64,000 bases of DNA from Elymus sibiricus (GCA_039707655.1 CM077676.1:428335379-428399378); one strand, 5' to 3'. Numbered from the stretch's first letter, positions 1 to 11,777 are shown. Notes: generated by a model from the letters alone, not told the origin. Numbers and translations are program-made.

Positions 1-2600
1 ACAAGTCTAGCTTTGTGGATAGTAATGTTACCATCCGCGTCCGTCTTTCTTTTGAAAATCCATTTACAACCAATGGGTTTTACGCCATCTGGAAGTTCTT
101 CCAAGTTCCAAACTTGGTTTTCGTACATGGATTCCATTTCGGATTTCATGGCCTTGTGCCATTCCCTTGAGCTAGGCCCCGCCATCGCTTCCTTGTAGTG
201 CGCAGGTTCATCGTCTTCAAGAATGAAGATTTCGTTATGAAACCACTCAGGTGGCTGGATAGCCCTACCTGATCTGCGCGGTTCAGTTACAACATTGTCT
301 GAAGTCTCCGCATCATATGCGACAACTTCCGGCTCAGTTGTAGGGATAATTAGCGGAATTTCTTCCGGTTCCTTAGCCATTTCAACGGTTGCCGAAGATT
401 CACTAATCTCATTAAGTTGTACTGTCCTCCCACTCACTTCTTTAGCGAGAAACTCCTTTTCAAGAAATATTCCGGTTTTTGCGACAAACACTTTGCCCTC
501 GGATGGGTAGTAGAAGGAATACCCAAAGGTTTCCTTTGGATAACCTACAAAGTTACATTTGTCTGATCTGGGATCGAGTTTGCTCGGTTGTAAACGTTTT
601 ACATAAGCTTCACAACCCCAAACTTTGAGATGCGACAAATTTGGTTTCTTCCCGTGCCATATCTCATATGGCGTCGCCTCAACAGACTTAGACGGTGCTC
701 TGTTTAGTGTGTGAGCAGCAGTTTCCAGTGCGTGACCCCAAAAAGATATCGGAAGATCTGTACGAGACATCATCGACCTTACCATGTCTAACAGGGTTCG
801 GTTACGTCGTTCCGACACTCCATTTTGCTGTGGAGTTCCGGGAGGCGTAAGCTGTGAAACGTTTCCACGGTCACTCAGATGTTGGCCAAACTCGTGACTA
901 AGATATTCGCTTCCGCGATCAGACCGCAGAAACTTAATCTTTTTGTTATGATGATTTTCCACCTCATTCTGAAATTCTTTGAACTTTTCAAAGGTTTTCG
1001 ACTTATGCTTCATCAAGTAGATATAGCCATACCTACTTAAATCATCAGTAAAAGTCACGAAGTAGAAATACCCACCCCGTGCGATTGTGCTCATTAGACC
1101 ACATACATCACTATGTATTATTTCCAATAAATCACTCGCCCGTTCAGGATGACCCGTGAACGGCGTCTTGGTCATTTTTCCCATCAAGCAAGCTTCACAT
1201 GTGTCAAATGATTCAAAATCAAAGGACGGTAAAACTCCATCTTTATGGAGTCTTTGCATGCGTTTCTTTCCGATGTGGCCAAGCCGACAGTGCCACAAGT
1301 AAGTGGTGGTGGTATCAGCCTTCTTAAGGCGTTTAGCATTCACGTTAAAGACATCATTTTCACATTCAAGATTTAGTATGAAAAGGCCCCCAACAATGGG
1401 TGCAAATCCATAAAACATATCCTTACAATAAAGTGAACAACCATTGTTCTCAGACTTGTAGGAGTACCCATCGTGTACTAAACATGATCCAGAGATAATG
1501 TTTGTACACAGCAACGGAACAAAATAACAGTTACTAAGTTCCAAAATAAATCCTGAAGGGAGACGTAGAGGCATAATGCCGACGGCTTGAGCGGCGATCC
1601 CAGCGCCGTTCCCGACACGCATCACGACTTCATTCTTTGCCAGCTTGCGCACCTTCTGAAGCCCCTGTATCGAGTTGCAAATGTGAGCAACCGATCCGGT
1701 ATCAAATACCCAAGACTTAGAATTTTCGCTAGCAAGCAAAACGTCAATGACATTAACTTGTATAACAATTATACCTTTTCCGGTTTTCCCGGACTTCTTA
1801 TCTTCCAGATACTTCTTGCAGTTTCTCTTCCAGTGTCCTGTGCCCTTGCAGTAGAAGCACTCAGTTTCATTCTTGGCTCCGCCCTTAGATTTGCGTTGGA
1901 AGCCGGTCTTACCGGCGCCCTTGCCCTTCTTTGGCTTGCCTTTCTTTTTGAAACTGGCAGTTTTATTCACAAGCAACACTTGCTTGCGATTTTTCTGCAG
2001 TCCTCCTTCAACAGTTTTCAGCATGGCAAGCACCTCATTAGGCGTTTTGTTCATCCCATTCATGTTGTAGTTCATGATAAAACCGCTATAATACGGGGGG
2101 AGTGAACCTAGCAACAAGTCCATAACATGCTCTGGCGGAAGTGGAAATTCCAGGGTTTTAAGCCTTTCAGCGTAGCCAATCATATTGACTACGTGCTCGC
2201 CAACTGAACTGCCCTCAGCCATCTTGGTCTCCGCCATCATTTTCATGATATCAAAACGTTCAGACCGTGCATTAAACTTGTACAGAGCATCCAGATCTTT
2301 GATCATATCAAAGGAGTTATGGAATTCAAAACGTTTTTGAAGCTCTGAACTCATGCAAGACAGCATGAGGCACTGCACTAAGTTGAAATCATCATCCTTA
2401 GTGGCCCAGACATTTTGTTCGTCTGCCAGGGCTGTTTCCGCCGGCTTAGGTGGAAGAGGTCCGTCAAGCACGTACACTTTCTTAGCGCTCCTGAGGACAA
2501 TCCTCAGTGCACGGACCCAGTCCGCATAGTTGTTTCCATTCGCAGCTAACTTCTCTTTCTCTAACATCGGGCCTAAGTTGAACGCGCTATTGCGAGCCAT
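1..2600 (-). CDS. Copia gag-pol polyprotein, N-terminal 866 codons (partial)
   Basis: The polyprotein encodes capsid, protease, integrase and the start of reverse transcriptase for replication of the element. The start is the ATG at 2600-2598 in the context MARNSAFNLG. Reading by eye, I find no stop between there and base 1. Order seen: capsid; zinc knuckle CFYCKGTGHWKRNC near residues 248-261; protease DTGS near 300; the pre-integrase HCRLGH with a later CEAC pair; integrase core with HSDVCG, SDRGSEY and NGVSERRNR; and the first reverse transcriptase block WIFKRKTDADGN at the edge. The YVDD catalytic box and RNase H lie outside the window. The frame phase at residue 448 and near base 59 agrees with one uninterrupted frame, so this copy may still be coding-competent over this part. 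Confidence 0.88.
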   Translation of the reverse strand, partial: MARNSAFNLGPMLEKEKLAANGNNYADWVRALRIVLRSAKKVYVLDGPLPPKPAETALADEQNVWATKDDDFNLVQCLMLSCMSSELQKRFEFHNSFDMIKDLDALYKFNARSERFDIMKMMAETKMAEGSSVGEHVVNMIGYAERLKTLEFPLPPEHVMDLLLGSLPPYYSGFIMNYNMNGMNKTPNEVLAMLKTVEGGLQKNRKQVLLVNKTASFKKKGKPKKGKGAGKTGFQRKSKGGAKNETECFYCKGTGHWKRNCKKYLEDKKSGKTGKGIIVIQVNVIDVLLASENSKSWVFDTGSVAHICNSIQGLQKVRKLAKNEVVMRVGNGAGIAAQAVGIMPLRLPSGFILELSNCYFVPLLCTNIISGSCLVHDGYSYKSENNGCSLYCKDMFYGFAPIVGGLFILNLECENDVFNVNAKRLKKADTTTTYLWHCRLGHIGKKRMQRLHKDGVLPSFDFESFDTCEACLMGKMTKTPFTGHPERASDLLEIIHSDVCGLMSTIARGGYFYFVTFTDDLSRYGYIYLMKHKSKTFEKFKEFQNEVENHHNKKIKFLRSDRGSEYLSHEFGQHLSDRGNVSQLTPPGTPQQNGVSERRNRTLLDMVRSMMSRTDLPISFWGHALETAAHTLNRAPSKSVEATPYEIWHGKKPNLSHLKVWGCEAYVKRLQPSKLDPRSDKCNFVGYPKETFGYSFYYPSEGKVFVAKTGIFLEKEFLAKEVSGRTVQLNEISESSATVEMAKEPEEIPLIIPTTEPEVVAYDAETSDNVVTEPRRSGRAIQPPEWFHNEIFILEDDEPAHYKEAMAGPSSREWHKAMKSEMESMYENQVWNLEELPDGVKPIGCKWIFKRKTDADGNITIHKARL

Positions 2601-3980
2601 TTGATCTACAACGGAAAACACAAGTTCACTTAGACTTTGTTCATAATGATATTTGCACTAGTGAATAAACAATTTTATTCTAAAGTGCGCTCCCACTCAA
2701 ATCAATATCTCTCAAAATTGATTATGAATGATTCAAGACACGAATTTAATTTCAACGCCATTGATGGTGAGCATCACTGATGACGAGAACTTCAATCGTT
2801 AGGCAAACTTGCCGATCACATCTCTATGTGACTCTTGTTCATCTTTCGATGCGTGTGTTCCGAGCTCATGACTTTCATGCCTGAACGTCAAGACAACCAA
2901 GTGATCTTGCTGCGAGGTCTTAACTCACCCGCCTCACACATCCCTAATCGTTCGTACCCATGTCAGCATGGCGCACCCGAAAAGTTAGGTGCCGTGACGG
3001 TGCTACTCTTGGGAGAACACTGACTACTTGATATTTTTAGTAAGAGATCACCCTAATAAAAGCGACTACCGCGCAATCAAAAAGGGTGCAACATAAGGGA
3101 TAAACATCTCAGGCAATTCATAATAGCATGATATGGTATATCCCCTTCTGACGGAGAAGTCAAGTATTTCTTCGTCTCCGGCATTCGCGTCGGTGTTCAC
3201 CTTTGCGAAGATTGCCACCACCTTGTTGATGCACCAAATAATATTGCTATCTCTATAGCTAATAAAATAAGTGCATTACATAAGGTTGACACGCAGGTCA
3301 TTAAAGTGCAATCATATAGCTCCAGCCATCATGCTGAATCATGACACGCAGGTCATGTTAATTACATCATATAGTCATCTCATACATAATCGAATTAATA
3401 TGAGCTTTGCTATACCACATCACATCTCATGCACATCCTGCAAAACCAAGTTAGACGCCTCTAATCGGTTTATGCAAAATTTTATTTTACGTGGCTTCTA
3501 AGGTTTTGACTTAAACCGCAGTTACCAACGTTTCATCATCAAGTATGATAATTCAAAATTGCTAGATTAACATCTCGGGGTGTATGTAACACGAGATAAT
3601 TGAATCTCGAGCCCCATACTAAACTTCGTCATACGCATGACCCCCGTGCAGATCATATCTGCAATGCCCTTTCATCTGCGAATTTCATCTTTCTTTTGAC
3701 TATGGCAGAACCCAAAGAACTGTTAGCACTTCCTTGATCAATCAGGATCGCGGATTGCCAGAACTTTGTGAAATTCCACCATGCTGTCTCGAGATTGAGC
3801 AAACGCAAATTTCAGGGAAGCAACAAGAACATCGGGTAACAGACTTCTTCTGCTACCCGCATAAATAATTTTCAGCAATAGATCTCATCTACTCCAAAAT
3901 TATATTATGCAATACCCATACATCACCATGTATTCTAGATCGTAACCTGCATCTACGCATAGCACGGCTCTTGATGCCAC
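2601..3980 (-). other. Copia untranslated leader with primer-binding site
   Basis: This stretch lies between the gag start (2600) and the 5' LTR (3981) of the minus-strand Copia. The complement of 3967-3979 reads TGGCATCAAGAGC, a near match to the initiator-tRNA-Met primer-binding site TGGTATCAGAGC of the BARE/Angela copies in this window, and it lies immediately inside the LTR as expected. No coding region is evident; short plus-strand frames here have no recognisable content. Confidence 0.75.
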
Positions 3981-4177
3981 TATTGGGGAACGCGACAGAA
4001 AACAAAAAATTTCGGTACAGCGAGCACGCCCAGGATCACTATGGAGACTGCATACAAGGTTTGATCTGATCCGTACCGACTCGAAGCGCAGCGGAAGAAG
4101 AGTCGGTGTAGATCGTCGGTGTAGATCCCTGCAGCTAGGATTTACAACCTCCCAACCGCAAGGATGTACTCCTACTC

Positions 4178-4327
4178 CGGACAGCCCTTCGGGAGGCGGT
4201 CGGACAGTCCCCCGGACGATGTCGCGGACAGCCCTTCGGGAGGACCCTTGGAACCCGAACAGTAACCCGGACAGCCCTTCGGGAGGACGCCGGAAACCCG
4301 AACGGTAACTCGAACAGCCCTTCGGGC
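4178..4327 (-). repeat. Subrepeats inside the Copia LTR
   Basis: The motif GGACAGCCCTTCGGGAGG or a close variant recurs near 4178, 4225, 4268 and 4313, each with an internal short palindrome around CCCTTCGGG. It lies downstream of the TATA box in transcription direction, so it would fall in the transcribed leader. This position parallels that of the GCGGTAGTACC array only loosely. Confidence 0.6.
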
Positions 4328-4540
4328 AAAAAGATCGAAACTACAATCTCTCTACGGGGTTGCACACATACGGTGTCAGCTATCCGGCAGGGCTTCGCCG
4401 TCCAGAGCTAGTTCCTGTCGGAACCCAGACAGCCTTTCGGCTCTACGAAACTATTTCGTGGGAGGGAGAGAGAAGCCAGAAATCTCTATGGCATGTGTAT
4501 GAGAGCAAGGATGAAGCATATGGGGCTGCCCCCTCCCCTC

Positions 4541-4548
4541 TATTTATA
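4541..4548 (-). promoter_or_regulatory. TATA box in Copia LTR
   Basis: The complement reads TATAAATA followed by GAGGGG, the same TATAAATAGAGG context as the LTR promoters of the two BARE/Angela elements in this window. The assignment is by context, not by transcript data. Confidence 0.55.
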
Positions 4549-6097
4549 GGAAAACCAAGGGGTAAAAATGGTATTCACAAATACCAAAAGTGCCCCCACT
4601 TTATGCCTTTTTCTAAAAAGAATAAAGCAAAGAAGTGTGGCAAGTGGAGCTCCATGGAGCCCCACCTCCCTTGGCCGGCCACCCTTGGGGGGGGGGCCCA
4701 TGAGGAGCTTGCTTGCTCCCCAATCCCTTCTAGAAGCCTTTTTGGAAATATCCAAAAAGCACTTTCACTATTCACGACGACATTTTTCAGCGTCTGATCG
4801 AACTGAAAATATTCATGTGGGCTTAGAACAATTCCAGTACCCACCAAAATAATTTTCAACGCGAGCCAGAACAATTCCGGTTTAGTGATTTCATCTGCGA
4901 AAAGCATCTGAAGCGGTTTCGGCAGCTCCGGAACATTTTCGGTTTTCATTCCAGAAAATTCCAAAAAGTTTCCAGAACGATTCTGGCACCCTCCAAGAAT
5001 TATCAGGCATGTGCCAAGACCAATTTGACTTTATGGTATCCCCTGAAACAACTTTTCCAGTTTCACCGGAACTCATCCGGTGACCTCTCTCTGCGGAACT
5101 TTTCCGCTGTCCGAAACTTTTCCGGTGTCCGAAACTTTTTCGGTGATTTTCTCTCAGACTCCCTGTCTAGTATTCAATAGATAGATGACCCTTAAGCGTG
5201 TGACCCTATAGGTTCGGTGAAGCATAGACATGACCTGGAACCCCTTCCGATCAATGATCAACATCGGAGCCATGGACACCCATATTGACCCCTATACCCA
5301 CACGAATGAATATTCGAGTGAACCTTCAGTTGCCGTGTGCTATTCCTGTTGCTTCACGATATGTTACAATTACCCGAGGTGAGACATGTTGGCATCCCCG
5401 TGGATCAACAACTTGTCCACTATGCCAGTTACCTCGTTGCCGGTATTGTTCTCTTTTCTCGTTCCCGTGTTCCGGCATCCTTGTGATCAAATCACAAAGT
5501 GTCTGGCCAGACGATGATGGATACCGTAACACCGAGAGGGTCCAGAGATATCTCTCCATCGTCGGAGGAGCAAATCCCAATCTTGAGCTATCAAGTTACT
5601 TGACATACTTTTCCATGAACCCGTAAGCCGCCGTAATAGCCACCCATTTACGGATGACGTTTAACAAACCCCAAAGTTCATGAAGCAAGCATGAAGAAAC
5701 TCGATACTCTCATGGTCTAAGGAATTATGCAAACGTTAACCATCTCTGTGTTATTAACCATTAACTAGTGACAAAGTATCTCATAGCATAACATCAATTC
5801 GGATCGATTCAACACAAGTGTTCTACCAACATCGTGCCCTCAAAATTGCCGGCATAGCCATGCCCATGATCAGGAAAACAGGATCATCATGCAATACTTG
5901 AGCCAGTCTTAGAGGCAAGACTAGGAATACAATTTACCGTTTATTATACCACACGTGCACATGAGTTTCCCTCCAAGCCTCGTTTAATTTGCAGACTCGA
6001 GAATCATTGCAGTTATAGCATGGATCATAAACATTCATTACAAACTCGGAGATACAAAAGTAACTCAAATTACTGCCTCTAGGGCATATCTCCTACA

Positions 6098-8580
6098 CAT
6101 ATACATAGTGGATATTTCATCATTACCTTTTAACTCTTCGTGATTTCCCACAACAATTGAGTCAAGGTCTTTCGATGTCCCAACACCAAAATTTGTGTGC
6201 ACACTCATGATGGGTCCTGGATGTCCAACATCCATCAGGTGTCCTTCAACCGCAGGTTGAATGTCAACATGAAGTTGACCTGCACTTACTGTTTGAGGAT
6301 TTCTCATTCCCCTCGGACGCTTCCATGAAGCATTGTCCTCTTGTGTCCAGATTCCTCCCCCTCTTCGGTGGCCGAGTGGACCTATGGGTCACATCCACTC
6401 TCTCTGACACATTCACCATGGGAACATTTTACTTTGTGACACCTTTATACTCAGTAAATGCAACTGACAGATTATTTGCGATACTTTGCAAATTGATCTT
6501 CTGAACCTCCAGTTCAGATTCATTCGTACGTGGACCTAAGGACTAGATGTCTATTCACATCTCATTCTATTTCCTGGCATTCAGTGTGGTTCTTATCTCC
6601 CCCTAATGCCGGAAAAATGTCCTCATCGAAATACAAACAACGTACCGGGCCATAAACAAGTCTTATTCTAGAGACTTTAGGTACTTTATGATTGACGGAG
6701 AATTGTACCTCACATAGATCCCCATTTATCTATGAGGGCCCATAGATGTATGTTGCGGTGGTGAAATCGGTACGTATCCAACACAACCGAATTATCGCAG
6801 ATGGGAAATACTTGCTGACTTCCACGTACTAACTGCAACGGGAAGACCGTATAATATGCAGTTTGTTGAATTTGTATATGCAGTACGTAAAACTGCAATG
6901 TCCCCAACTAGATGTTGGGAGATTACAATTATGTAGGAGCAATCTTGCTATCAACTTGTCCTCTTGACAAGTGATTCTGCAAGATCAATCTGGGTATGTA
7001 CACAAAGTACCAATATGCTCCACAACTATGCCTCAATCTTGGCAGTAAACATCAAATGCTCACGAACTAAATTTCATAGCATTATCAATTCTGATGGATT
7101 TTATCCCATTCTCAGGATGATGTGCTCTCAAATTAATGATCTGAGCAATCAGCTTTGTAAAAAGCATGGTTCCTTAAGTAAGACACACATTGAAACATCC
7201 TGCGGATGCATCCAAAAGCACTATGAAATATCTGAATATTCCATATAACGGCTGAATTGGATCACATATATCTCATGTCTAAGGAAATCTAGTGGCGCAT
7301 CCTCTTTCTTGAGATAAGATGGCTGTGTGACCAATTTCCCAGTTTGCACATACCGTGCATAAAAAAATCCAGTGAATTTGGAAAATTCACACCGTTAGAT
7401 TGTGTCTTGTGGAGCCTAATAATTTTCTCATCATCCCGATACCAGGATGACGAAGGCAACTATGCCATATCTTGAACTCATCAAGATTATAGAAAATCAT
7501 CTTATACGCCCAATGCGTATCCAAGTTAATGTATGTATAATACAATCCAAAATATAGAGAAGCATTTATCTAGGATTTCATTCAAATCCTTTTTTTGTTG
7601 AGTCATGAGTAGGCTTGCAACCTCACTCACTATATGGGTTTCAACATAGAAACCATTGTGGATATCCTTAAAACTCAACAAGGTACGAGTAGAATTTAGA
7701 TACATCAATGCATCCAAGATTACCATGTAGTACCCATAGGGAGTGCAATTGTGGGTTGACCAGACCAACAATTACCGCGTCACGACAAACTATTGCCATG
7801 ATACTTCCGTAAGTCTTCTAAAGAGTATGAAACATAATTTTATCTCCCTTAATATTGTGTTAGTAGACCCAGTTTCCACTTAACACATTTCCTTCTCAAT
7901 TGGATTATTTCATAATTTTTCTATAGAGTATAATATACATATAAACTCATATAGAAATACACACATTGTATGTCACTAGAAAGATTCCACTAGCATGTCA
8001 TCGACACTAAGAAGTGGATCTCCCTTTTGCTAAACATGCTCCTGGTTTCCCATGTTCTGAGGAACGTCTAGGAAATTTCAACCATCGGGAAATCATCGCT
8101 AAATCCAGTGAAGTAAGCTTCACACTGGTTTCCATGAACCTTTTGCCCTTTGCAATTCATTGTGTGTATAGATCCACCAGATGCTTGGGAGTATCACATT
8201 TCCTTGCAATCTGGGTTATACAACCACACTTATAGCAACCATCAGAGTTGCTAGCCTCGTCATTTTCCTTGAAATGACCTGCCCTTTTGAACACCACTCT
8301 TATTATGCTTCTCATCACATCTCTATTTTCCTATACCGCTGACGACATTGTTCAGCCAAAATCCTCGTAGAAGGATTGAAAGTGGAGAGCATTTCCTCGA
8401 TGAGATTGGCATCTAAAACTGCGCAATTGCAGAATCTCTAACTTTGAGTATATTTGATGCCCATCAGAGTTGCATGGTACCACAGACTTGAAGTCATGGA
8501 ATCGGACCAATGCCCATTCCCTATGCGTTTCAGGTGTCATCACCACTCTTTATTGATCGCAACAGATCAGGCTGTAGGTG
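6098..8580 (-). pseudogene. Copia gag-pol remnant (decayed)
   Basis: No long frame survives, but conserved pieces appear in order on the minus strand. A degenerate zinc knuckle followed by the conserved CDTPKHLVDLY is near 8170-8240. The protease-to-integrase linker with DALMYLNSTRTLLSF is near 7670-7700. The integrase-to-RT hinge, with GGDKN-type and NLSVAFTEYKGVTK pieces, is near 6430-6610. NDEIST, just before the RT core, is close to 6100. Many stops and frameshifts separate these, so the coding region is dead. It is cut at 6098 by the younger Copia insertion. The family resembles plant Copia elements whose gag carries the PKHLV motif; the exact family is not determined. Confidence 0.7.
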
Positions 8581-9978
8581 ATGTGAGATGAAGTGCAATG
8601 CAACATACTATGCTATATCAGCTATAGCAAGAGCCCCGTGAGCATGTGCGGTTATGGTAGAACTGAGATTCAGGCAAACTCAGCAAATTCATTCGGGATA
8701 TGTTCAACATATCCTGCATGAAATCTTCATGCCCATTAATTTACTCTAGTAAATTAATTTTCAAGCATCATCAACATATAACAATAATCCAATTGCTTAA
8801 TCGAATATGTTGATATACTAATGTGCTTTACGATACAGTATTATAGCATAAATTACTGTAAATGCACATGGGAAAAAAACTGCATAGCTAAATGCTAAAG
8901 CAGAAAAGAAAAGAAAATGTCCAAGGGCCGAATCTACACGGTCAAACCAGTGCTACAGCCCACATATTAGATTTCATTCCTTTTTTTTAGCAGCAAAATG
9001 GGCGTGGGACCACTTGACCTTTCGGCCTGTGCGGAATGACGCACTGGGACAGAGCCCCATTGGCAAGTAGCCTTGGCCTATGCCTAAATGGCCTTTGGCC
9101 GGTCCGTACAGGCAGCCGGGCAGCCGCCGGGTCACGCTGCAACGACGCCGCGCGTCGCGCCGCGCTACTGGCCGCCCCGTCCAGCCGACTGTCTCACCGA
9201 AGACATGCCGCTGCCCTGCCGCGCTTCACAGCAGGCCGCAGCGCCCGCGCCGATCCAGCCGCGCCAAGGCCGGGTCATCGAGCAGCAGCACGCATGCAGC
9301 GCACAGCCGCGGGAGTCTCGCCCAGCGCCGGCCATTGCAGGCCACCGTAGTCGTTTGTTGCGTCGCATCGGTCTGGCAGAGAGTCACCATGTGGAGCCGC
9401 GCGATTCCGACGTCGTCGTCGCGCCCGGCCTTCTCGCCTTCATCGGCCGTCTGTCGATGTTGCTCCACCGTGCCGCGCCGTCGCTGCCCCGAGCGGGTCC
9501 TTACCGTTGCGCGGCTGTGCATGAAAAATTCAATCACGAGATGATTAGTTCTTTTCTTAGTCAGGAAAAAGAAAAGAAAACCAGGCCTGTGTTCTCGTGA
9601 TTGATTTCTTTAAGGGATGCATGCAAGGGAAGCATGCTCGTCTTTTTCATTGACGACTGATGCGCCGCCTACGACAGATCGCCCTGCGCTGCCGACCCCT
9701 CGCGTCGCCTTGCCGCCGGCAATGTCGCGCTTCGCGCCTCTAGTTCCGCTGGGATGTGCGCGGTGCGCCGCATCTCGCCGCCCTGCCTTACAACGCCGTA
9801 CCAACGCATCCAGCGCTAGCCTTGTGATGCGCCTGCTGCCTTCGCGCCGGCAGACCTCGCCGCCATTGCAAAGGCACGGCATTGATCGTCGACATGTTCC
9901 GCTGCCGCCGAGCCGCCGAGGGCTTCCGGAGGAACGCCGAGCCGGATGGCCTTCTTTTTCTCTCTCAGCGGAGAGACA
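8581..9978 (-). other. GC-rich leader of the decayed Copia
   Basis: Between the gag remnant and the primer-binding site. 8600-8990 is AT-rich with no coding signal; 9000-9960 is very GC-rich, producing several overlapping frames on both strands that look like composition artefacts. I see no recognisable protein. Confidence 0.5.
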
Positions 9979-9991
9979 CGTGCTGATAACG

Positions 9992-10197
9992 TGTGAAGAA
10001 ACAGTTTCAAGAATGAACTCTTCTATTGATTCTCTGATGATTACAACTTATTATATATCTCCTGAAGAGACATGTCCAACAGACACAATACTTCGGAGAG
10101 TCGGGAGAGAAGACGCGTCGGTTTGATTGCTAACCGACTCTCTAATACAACGTGGAGATTTATCCACACAATTAATTACAATAATTAATTCCTAACA
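9992..10197 (-). repeat. 206 bp LTR of the decayed Copia
   Basis: Bounded by TGTGAAG (9992) and CCTAACA (10197), directly next to the primer-binding site at 9979-9991. A TATA-like TTATTATATATC lies near 10050. The other LTR is outside the window, so no target duplication can be checked. Confidence 0.65.
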
Positions 10198-10545
10198 TAA
10201 CCTATGCTTTTTGGACGGTGCAACTTGTACTCCACACGTAGTACAACTCATACTCCCGCTGCAACTTGTACATGAGAAAACCAACAAAAAACGATTGCAG
10301 AAATGTTTTGCAACATACTTCAATAAGATTTGATTGTATGGAACATGAATATTTGAACTAATAATACGACAACTAAAACTAAAATACATATGATTGTCTT
10401 TTATCGTTGCATTGTTGTAAAATGTTTATTAAATTTAGAAAAAATAAGAATTGGAAATTCTCATGCATGTTGGCATGTTGAGATGAGATTATTCCTATGC
10501 ACGGTTGCATGTTGAGGTGGGCATTTTCTCATGCATATTGCATGC
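10198..10545. other. Unassigned AT-rich stretch
   Basis: No gene or recognisable element. It contains short repeats around TTGCATGTTGAG and GCATGTTGGCATGTTGAG near 10460-10530, leading into the tandem array. Confidence 0.4.
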
Positions 10546-10770
10546 TGACGCGTGGGACACCCCCTACGAGCCCACCGGTCAGTGGCTGCGCGGCCGTAGG
10601 TGGCTCCATTGCGCAGTCACTGACGCGTGGGACACCCCCTGCGGGCCCATCTGTCAGTGGCTGAGCGGTTGTAGGTGGCTGCATTGCGCAATTACTGACG
10701 CGTGGGACACCCTCTGTGGGCCCATCTGCCAGTGGCTGCGCGGTCATAGGTGGCCCCAGGGCCCATGTGT
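10546..10770. repeat. Tandem repeat, 75 bp x 3
   Basis: Copies begin TGACGCGTGGGACACC at 10546, 10621 and 10696, a strict 75 bp period. Since 75 is divisible by three, both strands stay open and give a 25-residue repeating peptide, which I read as a by-product. The GACGCGTGGG...CAGTGGCTG composition is common in non-coding grass transposon DNA. Confidence 0.85.
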
Positions 10771-10817
10771 CAGTGCCTCGCTAAATGGCGCAAAAAGGTG
10801 GCTCATATCGCCGCGAA

Positions 10818-10880
10818 GGGTACTCAAACTCGAGACCGGCCGCTGAATGAACAACGAAAGCGCCAACTGAGCTAGTATGT
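10818..10880 (-). other. tRNA-like motif, possible SINE or degraded tRNA relic
   Basis: The minus strand reads TAGCTCAGTTGGC near 10877-10865, a perfect fit to a Pol III A box, followed about 30 bases later by a weak B-box-like GAGTTTGAGTACC near 10830-10818. A proper D-stem and cloverleaf are not evident, so I do not call a tRNA gene. Confidence 0.3.
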
Positions 10881-11777
10881 GTACGTGTTTTCTGAAACAC
10901 CCCCGGCGATTTTATGTACTCACAGACGTGAAGGATGGGCCCAAGATTCAGTGACCCTAGACTTAGTGTACCACCGTTGTTGTGAAGTTTTTTTTCTTCT
11001 AGTTTCTTGTATTGCTTGTTAATTATTTTTTCCTCAAACTAGTGCACAAAAAAGGGGTAGATGCAAAAGGATTAGCATTTTTGAGACTTTGATCAATTTC
11101 TATGAAAAAAATCAACATGGGGCAATACTCTCAAGGATGGCTACTCATAGCATATGGGTTAGAGTTTCACCTTTGTTTGTGTCAAGTGCCTCCACTCATA
11201 ATATGGAAGTTTCAAAATAGTTTTGGCAACTATTTGGACGAAACTAGGGCTCACTTGCAGTTCAAATTTGAATTACCTGAAGTAAATGCCTAGAAACTCT
11301 GTAAATGATGGAAATATAGCAAACACACTCTGAAATCCATGAAAATTTGGCAGCAGGCCTCAAATGTGTTCTAATTTGGATGAAAATTGCAAAGGGCCAA
11401 CTTTCCATCTTTTTGGGGGTACTTCCATCACCAAAAAAGCCACTTTGGCACTGTTTGTTTGAAAACAAATTATTTATAAGAAAAATATTTGAACCTCCTT
11501 TGGCAAAATGTTGTTTGCAATGGTAATACCCATGTTTGTAACAAATATTAAAGCCACTTTTGGACTGTTTGGGTGAAAATTTGGCACTGTTTGATTGGAA
11601 AAAATATATTTTATAACAAAATAATTGAAATGTGGGTCACCACTTGTAACGTTGTGAAATAAGTAGCAAAAAGGGCAAAATTTGGACATTCAAACATGTA
11701 ACCAGCACAAACTTCATTTAAAGTTTATAATTTTTACATACATAAACCCTAAACATACCCTATTTCATAGTCCTAAT
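10881..11777. other. Unassigned AT-rich DNA
   Basis: No gene recognised. Related phrases such as TTTGGCACTGTTTG and GCCACTTTTGGACTGTTTG recur near 11450, 11550 and 11580, which suggests degenerate internal repetition typical of transposon flanks. Confidence 0.35.

Larger units (their letters stand above)
1..6097 (-). mobile_element. Copia LTR retrotransposon, 5' half, cut by window edge
   Basis: The element reads right to left. Its 5' LTR is 3981-6097, its primer-binding site is at 3967-3979, an untranslated leader follows, and gag-pol starts at 2600 and leaves the window at base 1. The LTR begins with the bases found in BARE/Angela-type LTRs around ATGCCCTAGAGGCA, but the LTR is longer (2.1 kb) and the protein clearly differs from the two BARE/Angela copies further right, so this is a related but separate Copia family. 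The element abuts an older Copia at 6098, which it appears to have inserted into. The left LTR and left target duplication are outside the window. The LTR inner end reads TA instead of CA, a likely point mutation. Confidence 0.9.
3981..6097 (-). repeat. 5' LTR of the partial Copia
   Basis: In element orientation the LTR starts TGTAGGAGATATGCCC at 6097 and ends TTCCCCAATA at 3981 (2117 bp). It shows the same block order as the BARE/Angela LTRs, for example a GAAGCATAGACATGACC-like block near 5220 and short CCGGAA-type motifs near 4900-5150. A TATAAATA box on the minus strand is at 4541-4548. Confidence 0.85.
6098..10197 (-). mobile_element. Decayed Copia retrotransposon with short LTR
   Basis: A degraded minus-strand Copia of a different lineage. 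Pol and gag remnants run 6098-8580, a GC-rich leader 8581-9978, a primer-binding site 9979-9991 (complement CGTTATCAGCACG, the type seen in several plant Copia elements), and a 206 bp LTR 9992-10197 that starts TGTGAAG and ends CCTAACA on the plus strand. The reverse transcriptase half and the other LTR must lie left of the younger Copia that begins at 6097, outside the window. Confidence 0.75.

Noticed and set aside
4360..4964. Frames of 70-145 codons on both strands in the Copia LTR
   Set aside because: They are within an LTR, overlap each other on opposite strands and have no recognisable motif.
9036..9882. Several overlapping 60-170 codon frames on both strands
   Set aside because: High GC suppresses stops; the peptides are Arg/Ala/Pro-rich with no domain, and the region fits the leader of the decayed Copia.
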